A stretch of DNA of 64,000 bases from NCBI GenBank assembly GCA_035633215.1, contig DASQFI010000016.1, forward strand, positions 62,001-126,000, read 5' to 3'. The DNA comes from DASQFI01 sp035633215 (GTDB lineage Bacteria > Acidobacteriota > Vicinamibacteria > Vicinamibacterales > SCN-69-37). Below are positions 58,140 to 64,000 of this stretch, piece after piece (position 1 is the first letter of the stretch; each line of letters begins with the position of its first letter). Below the pieces are notes generated by a model, which was not told where the DNA came from, did no database searches, and worked only from the letters and a program-made list of their open reading frames with translations. A program made the position numbers and the translations under genes.

Positions 58140-61100
58140 ATGGCAGATTCCCTGATCGGCCGCACGCTATCGCACTATGAGGTTGTCGAGGAGATCAGCC
58201 GCGGCGGTATGGGTGTCGTCTATCGCGCCCGCGACGTGAATCTCGGCCGCGAGGTCGCGCTCAAGGTGCTGCCCGAGGATCTGGTCCACGATCGGCTCCG
58301 CGGCGAGCGGATGCTGCAGGAGGCACGAGCCGCGGCGCTGATCGAGCACCCGCACATTGCGGTGATCCACGAGGTCGGCACAGCCGAGGGCGTGACGTTC
58401 ATCGCCATGGAGCTGATCCGCGGCGACAAGCTCAGCGATGTCCTGGTCCGAGGTCCCCTGACGCCCAAGCGCGCGCTCGATCTCGCCGTCGAAATCGCCG
58501 AAGGCCTCGGACGCGCGCACGAACGAGGGCTGATCCATCGCGACCTGAAGCCGGCCAACGTGATGATCACCGAGGACGGTCACGCAAAGGTCATCGACTT
58601 CGGTCTCGCCAAGCTCATCGAGCCGGTCATGCCCGATGCGTCCACGGTCGGCGCGCCCGGACCACATTCAACGCCGGGTCTCGTCATCGGCACCGCGGCG
58701 TACATGTCGCCCGAACAGGCGCGCGGCGATCGGATAGACCATCGCACCGACATCTTCTCGCTCGGGGTGGTGCTCTACGAGATGCTGACCGCGCGGGCGC
58801 CGTTCCAGGGCAAGAGCACGCTCGACACGCTGCACGCGATTCTCACGGAGCCGGTGCCGCCGCTGCCGACCTCGGCGACGTTCTCGAGCGACACGACTGC
58901 CGAGATGCAGCGCGTGATCGCCAAATGCACGGTCAAGGAGGCCGACGAACGCTACCAGGGCATGAAGGACATCGTCGTGGACCTGCGGGCCGCGCGACGC
59001 CGGCTGGAATCGGGATCAGGTGTCGCGACGGCGACGATGCCGCCAGCAGCCGCGCCGGCCCCGGCCGTGTCACGTACCCGCCGCACGCCGATGCTAGTGG
59101 CGGCGGCAATCGCCATCGTCGCTGTTGTCGCCCTCGTGTGGTGGTGGATGGAACGCCGCACCGCGCCGGCGCCGAGCTCGTCCGGTCGTCCCTCGATCGC
59201 CGTGTTGTATTTCGACAACAACACCGGCGACACGTCGCTCGATTGGATCCGGACCGGTCTCACCGACATGATGGTCACGGACCTTTCGCAGTCCACCAAC
59301 ATCGAGGTCCTGGGCACTGACCGTCTGTACCAGATCCTCAAGGAACTCAGACGCGCGGACGACCGCGTGCTCTCGGCCGACGTCGTGCAGCAGGTGGCGT
59401 CGCGGGCCGGCGTGGACAGCGTGCTGGTCGGCGGCTTCGTCAAAGCGGGCGACACGATCCGGATCAGCGCGCGCCTGCAGGATGCGCGAACCGGGCGGAT
59501 CGTCAGCGCCGAGCGCGTTGAGGGTCCGGGCGAATCGAGCCTGTTCTCGCTCGTCGACGAGCTCACGCGCCGGTTCAAGTCCACGTTCGCGTCGCTCGGC
59601 GGCCGCGGAGCTGAGTCGCTGCTCTCGAAACCCGGCCAACCGCCGGAGGTGGGCCTCGATCGCGGCGTGCAGGACATCACCACGTCTTCGATTCAGGCGT
59701 ACCGGTACTACGCCGAGGGTATTGCCTTCCACGAGCGCAGCCTGACCGAGCAGGCCAGGCCGCTGCTCGAGAAGGCGATCGAGATTGATCCGGACTTCGC
59801 GATGGCGTATGCCAAGCTCGCCGTCGTCAACAACAATCTCGGTCTCTGGGACAAGCGCGACGAGTACGCCAAGCAGGCGTTGGCCCGGATCGATCGGCTG
59901 ACGAGCCGCGAGCGGTACTACATCGAAGGCTTCTACTACGGCCTCAGGCCCGAGACCGTCAAGCGCAGCATCGAGGCGTACCAGCAGGGTCTGGCGTTGC
60001 ACCCCGAACATCAGGCCTCACGCCATAACCTCGGGCTCCACTTCTCCTTTCTGGAGCGCTTCCCTGAAAGCATCGAGCAATACGAAGAGCTCAGACGCCG
60101 CGGCACGTCCAATCCGAGCTCATATGAAAACCTCGCCGGTGCATATGTCGGCATGGGGAATGCGGCCGCCGCCCGCAAAGTGGCCGACGAGGTTGTCAGC
60201 CGCTATCCGGACTCCGGAACGGCTTACCGGGTGCTTGGCCAGGCGTTCATGGCCGCCGGCCAGTTCGACAACGCGCGCGCGATGTTCGAGAAGTCCGAGG
60301 CGCTCGAACCGCTGGATTTTGCTGCGAAGATGGGCCGGTTGAACGTCTTCGTGCTCCAGCACCGCTGGGCCGACGGTGAGGCCGTCAGCCAGGAATTGCT
60401 CAAAAGCCCGAGTCCCTTCCAGAAGTTTCTGGGGTTTTTCGGCGCCGCGGCGTTGAGCGGCGCGCGTGGACAAGGACAGCAAACGCTTGCGATATGGGAG
60501 AAGACGGCCCGCATCCCTGCCCTCTCGGCGCTCAACCGGGCCGTCGCCCGGAACCGTCAGGCGGCGCTCTTGCTGCGGATGGGAAACCCGGCGGCCGCGC
60601 TTGCCGCCGCAGAGCTTGCCCTCCCCGATGCCACCAATCGTGATCCGGAGTTCGAGACGCTGCAGCTTCTGGCCGTGGCGCAGGCGGCGGTAGGCCGCAA
60701 GGCCGAATCGGACAAGTCGTTGTCGCGCCTGGAATCGCGCGCCGCGATGCTGCCGTCGGAGCGCGAGAAGCGGCGCGTCCATTGGGCGCGCGGTCAGATC
60801 GCGCTCGACCATGGCGACACGGCAGCCGCCATCACCGAGTTGCAGACCGCCGTGGGCTCGTTGCCGGCTCACGGCCCGGTGATCGGCCCGCCGTCGTATA
60901 TTGCGTCGCTGCTGTACGCCGCGGCGTGGGCCAATCTCAAAGCCGGCAGAGACGCCGACGCCGTACCGCTGCTGGAGCGCCTGCAAACATCCCACGATCG
61001 GATCTTCGACACAGACGCGTACGCGCGGAGCTATTTCCTGCTTGCGCAAATCTACGAACGGCGGAACGACGCCGCGCGGGCCCGCGACCAGTACTCGCGC

Positions 61101-61175
61101 TTCCTCGATCTCTGGCGCGACGGCGATTTGGAGCGCGGCTGGGTGGCCGAAGCGCAAAAGAAAATCGGGCGTTGA
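58140..61175 (+). CDS. Ser/Thr protein kinase with TolB-like and TPR regions (copy 2)
   Basis: A 1011-residue paralogue of the preceding kinase with the same domain order: kinase domain (ISRGGMGVVYRARD, LIHRDLKPANVM, VIDFGLAKL), TM helix near 315-335 (MLVAAAIAIVAVVALVWWW), TolB-like domain (IAVLYFDNNTGDTSLDWIRTGL) and TPR repeats. It starts with ATG two bases after the stop of copy 1, so the two are co-transcribed. Kinase and TolB-like regions are highly similar, while TPR regions differ more, which suggests tandem duplication followed by divergence of sensor parts. Both look catalytically intact; they may form a heterodimer. Confidence 0.92.
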   Translation: MADSLIGRTLSHYEVVEEISRGGMGVVYRARDVNLGREVALKVLPEDLVHDRLRGERMLQEARAAALIEHPHIAVIHEVGTAEGVTFIAMELIRGDKLSDVLVRGPLTPKRALDLAVEIAEGLGRAHERGLIHRDLKPANVMITEDGHAKVIDFGLAKLIEPVMPDASTVGAPGPHSTPGLVIGTAAYMSPEQARGDRIDHRTDIFSLGVVLYEMLTARAPFQGKSTLDTLHAILTEPVPPLPTSATFSSDTTAEMQRVIAKCTVKEADERYQGMKDIVVDLRAARRRLESGSGVATATMPPAAAPAPAVSRTRRTPMLVAAAIAIVAVVALVWWWMERRTAPAPSSSGRPSIAVLYFDNNTGDTSLDWIRTGLTDMMVTDLSQSTNIEVLGTDRLYQILKELRRADDRVLSADVVQQVASRAGVDSVLVGGFVKAGDTIRISARLQDARTGRIVSAERVEGPGESSLFSLVDELTRRFKSTFASLGGRGAESLLSKPGQPPEVGLDRGVQDITTSSIQAYRYYAEGIAFHERSLTEQARPLLEKAIEIDPDFAMAYAKLAVVNNNLGLWDKRDEYAKQALARIDRLTSRERYYIEGFYYGLRPETVKRSIEAYQQGLALHPEHQASRHNLGLHFSFLERFPESIEQYEELRRRGTSNPSSYENLAGAYVGMGNAAAARKVADEVVSRYPDSGTAYRVLGQAFMAAGQFDNARAMFEKSEALEPLDFAAKMGRLNVFVLQHRWADGEAVSQELLKSPSPFQKFLGFFGAAALSGARGQGQQTLAIWEKTARIPALSALNRAVARNRQAALLLRMGNPAAALAAAELALPDATNRDPEFETLQLLAVAQAAVGRKAESDKSLSRLESRAAMLPSEREKRRVHWARGQIALDHGDTAAAITELQTAVGSLPAHGPVIGPPSYIASLLYAAAWANLKAGRDADAVPLLERLQTSHDRIFDTDAYARSYFLLAQIYERRNDAARARDQYSRFLDLWRDGDLERGWVAEAQKKIGR

Positions 61176-61180
61176 GAGCG

Positions 61181-61987
61181 TCAGTGCAGCCGAAACTCCA
61201 GAATCAGTGTGACGATGACGTCGACCGGTTGACCGCGCCGGGTGCCCGGCGCGAACACCCACTGTTTCGCGGCCTCGATCGCGGCGCGGTCCAGTCCGAA
61301 CCTCGCGTCGAGTGACTTCACGACGCGCACGGCTCCCACCGTGCCGTCGGCGCGCACCACGGCCTCGAGCACGACGTCACCGGTGATCTTGGTGACCATC
61401 GCTTCGCTCGTGTAGCGCGGCGGCACGCGCTTCAGCAGCACCGGCGCCGTGACGTCGCCGCCGGCGGGGAACGCGCCGTCAAACCCCTTCTCAAATCCTG
61501 GTCCGACCCCATCGCCCCGGCCGGGTCCAGCCGTCCGCCCACGTCCGTCGCCGCCAGGAGCGGCCAGCGCCGTCACGGACAGACCGGCCGCGCGCAGGAT
61601 CTTTGCGGCATCCGTCTCAACCGGCACGTCAAGCACGGGCGGCGTCTCCGGCGGTGGCGGAGAGACGACCGCCGCGATCGGAACGGGCGCCGGCTGGCGG
61701 TGAGCGGGAATCTCGAGCTGTTGTCGTGGCGCGGGCGCAGGATGGCCACCGCCGCCGCCACCGGAGCCAGGCGTCGAAATGAAAACGAACTTCGTTGGAA
61801 ACGGCGGCGTGTCGGAGGGAGCCCCCGCTGATTCGCTCGTCAGCAGCACAATCGCGACGATCGCGAGGCCGACGTGAAGGACCGCGGACACGCCGAACGC
61901 TCCTCCCAGTCGGGGGCTTACGGGGGCGTTCATATCGCGGTTAGACGCACGGTCCCGGTTTTCGGGCGGGGCTCGGCCATTCTTCAT
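61181..61987 (-). CDS. TonB-family energy-transducer protein
   Basis: A 268-residue protein. One N-terminal transmembrane anchor (FGVSAVLHVGLAIVAIVLLT, about 30-50), a long Pro/Gly-rich periplasmic linker (PPPPETPP), and a C-terminal TonB domain (VPPRYTSEAMVTKITGDVVLEAVVRADGTVGAVRVVKSL ... PGTRRGQPVDVIVTLILEFRL). It would transmit proton-motive force to TonB-dependent receptors, of which two are in the window. ATG at 61987 or 61933 are both plausible; the latter gives a shorter cytoplasmic tail. It is convergent with kinase copy 2, 5 bp apart at their ends. No ExbB/ExbD genes are adjacent. Confidence 0.88.
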   Translation of the reverse strand: MKNGRAPPENRDRASNRDMNAPVSPRLGGAFGVSAVLHVGLAIVAIVLLTSESAGAPSDTPPFPTKFVFISTPGSGGGGGGHPAPAPRQQLEIPAHRQPAPVPIAAVVSPPPPETPPVLDVPVETDAAKILRAAGLSVTALAAPGGDGRGRTAGPGRGDGVGPGFEKGFDGAFPAGGDVTAPVLLKRVPPRYTSEAMVTKITGDVVLEAVVRADGTVGAVRVVKSLDARFGLDRAAIEAAKQWVFAPGTRRGQPVDVIVTLILEFRLH

Positions 61988-62283
61988 TTACTTGCTCGCG
62001 GGGCCCCACCCCCGCTCGCCCGCCCTGCGGCGCTCGCTTCGCTCGCTCTCCTCGGGCGGTCTTTCTTTCAATGCTGTTTTCTGCCACCAGCGACATGACG
62101 AACCTGGCGGCTTACGCTCCTGCGGGCTTCGCCGCAAAAACCGCGCGCACACGATTGGCATCCGTAGCGTTTTCGCCAGAATCCTTCAGACGTTGGTGGG
62201 GCACATGGCTTGCGTGGAGAAGAGGCTTGGCCGCGGGGCCAGTTCTGTTATTTCGGCTCCCCCAGTGACGGAGTGTGGACCTG
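61988..62283. other. Repeat-containing intergenic region (right copy of 26-mer)
   Basis: Upstream of the VTC-domain gene. 61994-62019 is the exact reverse complement of 55065-55090. It is followed by CGGCGCTCGCTTCGCTCGC-like short palindromic stretches (about 62028-62048). No gene with convincing composition was seen. A GGAG at 62270-62273 precedes the VTC-domain gene. Confidence 0.6.
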
Positions 62284-63039
62284 ATGTTGCCTCTGACGGA
62301 AACGCGGGAGATCCGCGACTACGCATTCGAAGTCAAATTCCTCATCGATCCGGCGCTCGGACAGCGCATCCGCGAGTGGACGCGCGACCGTCTTCCGCCC
62401 GATCCCTACGGCGCCGGTCCCAACGGCGACGAGTATCGAATTACGACTCTCTACTTCGATACACCCGACTACGACGTGTTTCGCCGCCAGCGATCGTACG
62501 CGCGATCCAAATACCGGATCCGGCGGTACGGCCAGAGCGACGTCGCGTTCCTCGAGCGAAAGATGCGAACGTCGACGCTGCTCTCGAAGCGTCGCACAGC
62601 CGTCGCGCTCGAGGATCTCGCCAGCCTCGCCGCCGACGACCTGAGCGCGGAATGGCCTGGGGTCTGGTTTCAGCGCCGATTGGCCGTGCGTGGCTTGCGG
62701 CCGCACTGTCAGGTCTCGTATCAGCGCATGGCGCGCGTCGGGGTGGACGAGCACGGGCCGTTCCGGGTGACGCTGGACGATCAGCTGACGGTGAAGCCGG
62801 CCGACGACCTCGAGTTCGTCGCGGGCGCGGGCGCGCCGCTGATCCATCGCGGGTTCATCCTGGAGCTCAAATACCGCGTCACGCCGCCGGCCATTCTCAA
62901 ACAGCTTGTCGAGGAGTTCGCGCTCAACCCGAAGCGGGTCTCCAAGTACCGCCTCGGCGTGCTGGCGCTCGTCGATCGGCTGGCGGGCGGCGCCTCGGAC
63001 CTGCGCGAAGCCAATACCATCGAATTGCGCTACGCGTAG
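62284..63039 (+). CDS. VTC-domain protein (polyphosphate polymerase-like)
   Basis: A 251-residue protein made only of a VTC/CYTH-like tunnel domain. YAFEVKFLIDP starts the fold, and basic residues line the tunnel: RITTLYFDTPDYDVFRRQ, KYRIRRYG, FLERKMR and VSYQRMARVG; ILELKYRV gives the acidic metal site. In eukaryotic VTC4 this domain makes polyphosphate from ATP; bacterial stand-alone versions are mostly uncharacterised and often sit near spore-coat CotH-like or polyP genes. ATG at 62284 is preferred to GTG at 62275, which is too close to the GGAG site. A metallophosphoesterase follows 26 bp later on the same strand. Confidence 0.83.
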   Translation: MLPLTETREIRDYAFEVKFLIDPALGQRIREWTRDRLPPDPYGAGPNGDEYRITTLYFDTPDYDVFRRQRSYARSKYRIRRYGQSDVAFLERKMRTSTLLSKRRTAVALEDLASLAADDLSAEWPGVWFQRRLAVRGLRPHCQVSYQRMARVGVDEHGPFRVTLDDQLTVKPADDLEFVAGAGAPLIHRGFILELKYRVTPPAILKQLVEEFALNPKRVSKYRLGVLALVDRLAGGASDLREANTIELRYA

Positions 63040-63065
63040 CCACTCCCGTCCTGTATCCTTTCGCC

Positions 63066-63953
63066 GTGAGGCGTGGGCTCCTGGCGGCGGCCGCCGCGGT
63101 GGTATCGGCTTGTTCCGGTTCGACCAATCCTGGCGGACCGGGCCCGTCGCCACCGCCGCCGACCGGCATCGCGATCCTCGCCGGCGCCGGCGACATCGCC
63201 GCATGTTCTTCGCCGGGCGCCGAAGCCACGGCCCAGTTGCTCGATCGCATCTCCGGGACGGTCTTCACGGCAGGCGACAACGCGTATCCCAACGGCAGCC
63301 CCGCGCAGTTCCGCGACTGCTACGATCCGTCGTGGGGCCGCCATCAGCGCCGCACACGGCCCACGCCGGGGAATCACGACTACGAGTACGATGCGGCCGC
63401 CTCCGGCTACTTCGACTACTTTGGCGACAGCGCCGGCCCGCGCGGGCTCGGCTACTACAGCTACACCGTGGGCAGCTGGCGCATCTACGCGCTGAACAGC
63501 GAGATCACCGGCGGCGCGTTGCAGGCGCAGACGCAGTGGCTGCGCGACGAGCTCGCCGAGAATCCGGCCTGCTCGATCGCGATCTGGCACAAGCCGCTCT
63601 TCACGTCGGGCCCGAACGGCCCGAACCCGCACATGGCGGAGACCTGGCGCGTGCTCTACAACGCCAACGTGGACGTGGTCATCAACGGCCACGACCATCT
63701 GTATGAACGCTTCGCGCCGCAGGATCCCGAGGGACGGCCGGATGTCGCGCGCGGCATGCGGCAGTTCACCGTCGGCACCGGAGGCGTCCCGCTCTATTCG
63801 TTCGGCGCCATCAAACCGAACAGCGACGTCCGGGCGAGCGTCTGGGGCGTGCTGGTGCTGTTTCTCGCCGACGGCAGCTACGAGTGGAACTTCCTCCCGG
63901 CAGGCATTCCCGGCGCGAACTTCCAGGACAACGGCCGCGCATCCTGTCACTGA
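63066..63953 (+). CDS. Metallophosphoesterase lipoprotein (purple-acid-phosphatase-like)
   Basis: A 295-residue exported phosphoesterase. GTG at 63066 gives a lipoprotein signal (LLAAAAAVVSAC, lipidation at the Cys of VSAC) and a Pro-rich linker. Metal-binding motifs are present in order: AGAGDIA, FTAGDNAYPNG, PTPGNHDYEYD, IWHKPLF and INGHDHLYERFAP, the GD-x-GD-x-GNHD/E-x-H-x-GHxH pattern of calcineurin-like enzymes. It would cleave phosphate esters in the periplasm. Adjacency to the VTC-domain gene suggests shared phosphate or polyphosphate metabolism, but this is only context. Confidence 0.88.
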   Translation: MRRGLLAAAAAVVSACSGSTNPGGPGPSPPPPTGIAILAGAGDIAACSSPGAEATAQLLDRISGTVFTAGDNAYPNGSPAQFRDCYDPSWGRHQRRTRPTPGNHDYEYDAAASGYFDYFGDSAGPRGLGYYSYTVGSWRIYALNSEITGGALQAQTQWLRDELAENPACSIAIWHKPLFTSGPNGPNPHMAETWRVLYNANVDVVINGHDHLYERFAPQDPEGRPDVARGMRQFTVGTGGVPLYSFGAIKPNSDVRASVWGVLVLFLADGSYEWNFLPAGIPGANFQDNGRASCH

Positions 63954-63968
63954 CACGGAGACGCCGTG

Positions 63969-64000
63969 ATGGTTCCGCTCCGATTCCTGTCTCCCGCCGC
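63969..64000 (+). CDS. Possible start of next gene (partial)
   Basis: An ATG at 63969 (or GTG at 63966) opens a frame that runs off the window (MVPLRFLSPA). Too short to identify, and no clear ribosome-binding site is seen. Confidence 0.25.
   Translation, partial: MVPLRFLSPA

Noticed and set aside
61992..63065. Long upstream extension of the metallophosphoesterase frame
   Set aside because: It is Arg-rich, covers the GC-rich repeat and the VTC-domain gene in a different frame, and a good lipoprotein start exists at 63066.
1..64000. tRNA or rRNA genes
   Set aside because: I saw no CCA-ending cloverleaf-like segment or rRNA-like conserved sequence, but a covariance search was not run, so weak cases could be missed.

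Overview
The window looks like a chromosomal contig from a GC-rich acidobacterium, most likely a Vicinamibacteria (subdivision 6) relative. This is inferred from gene content, not from a marker gene. The clues are two PadR regulator plus 'acidobacterial duplicated orphan permease' (ADOP) pairs, an acidobacterial VWFA-related exported protein, Oar-like TonB-dependent receptors with an N-terminal carboxypeptidase-regulatory-like domain, PknB-type kinases fused to TolB-like/TPR regions, and five exported PQQ-type beta-propeller proteins. No rRNA, tRNA, CRISPR array, phage or transposase gene was recognised.

Layout. 0-4.3 kb: end of an ABC ATPase, its large FtsX-type permease and a VapBC-like toxin-antitoxin pair. 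4.3-10.3 kb: TPR protein, MFS transporter, small membrane protein, a beta-propeller, a lipoprotein and an EamA-like protein. 10.4-14.9 kb: Oar-like TonB receptor and a CPA2 antiporter. 14.9-20.2 kb: a tailoring-enzyme cassette (HemW-like radical SAM protein, flavin-dependent halogenase-like enzyme, hotdog thioesterase), then an MFS transporter and a membrane protein. 20.3-26.8 kb: a permease remnant, a Mug-type DNA glycosylase, an eRF1/Vms1-like protein coupled to a very basic H1-like protein, and a PadR/ADOP pair. 26.8-31.3 kb: two near-identical copies of a membrane-protein gene flank a lower-GC island encoding an AraC-type HTH protein, a 10-cysteine secreted peptide with knottin-like spacing, a DsbA-like oxidoreductase and an exported protein. 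31.3-41.5 kb: a second TonB receptor operon, three beta-propeller genes and a GMC oxidoreductase. 41.5-47.1 kb: second PadR/ADOP pair, a TlpA-like protein, a FitAB-like pair and an MmcQ/YjbR protein. 47.2-55.1 kb: VWFA protein, amidohydrolase, penicillin-acylase-like enzyme and the fifth beta-propeller. 55.1-64 kb: tandem duplicated Ser/Thr kinases, a TonB-like protein, a VTC-domain protein and a metallophosphoesterase lipoprotein.

The intergenic DNA is unusually rich in repeats of several kinds: (i) long inverted repeats whose arms are built from ATCG/ATCT/ATTG tetranucleotides (four full copies and one partial); (ii) tandem arrays of degenerate 7-base units with different unit sequences; (iii) a 9-base unit array that also encodes a signal peptide; (iv) CCGGC-TTCA-GCCGG hairpins; (v) a 29-bp perfect inverted repeat; and (vi) a 26-bp GC-rich sequence in opposite orientation on either side of the kinase/TonB module. 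Several genes start or end inside these repeats, so some protein termini are repeat-derived.

The best candidates for undescribed biology are the Cys-rich peptide/DsbA island, the radical SAM/halogenase/thioesterase cassette, and the coupled eRF1-like plus H1-like pair. All functions come from reading motifs by eye; no database search was run.
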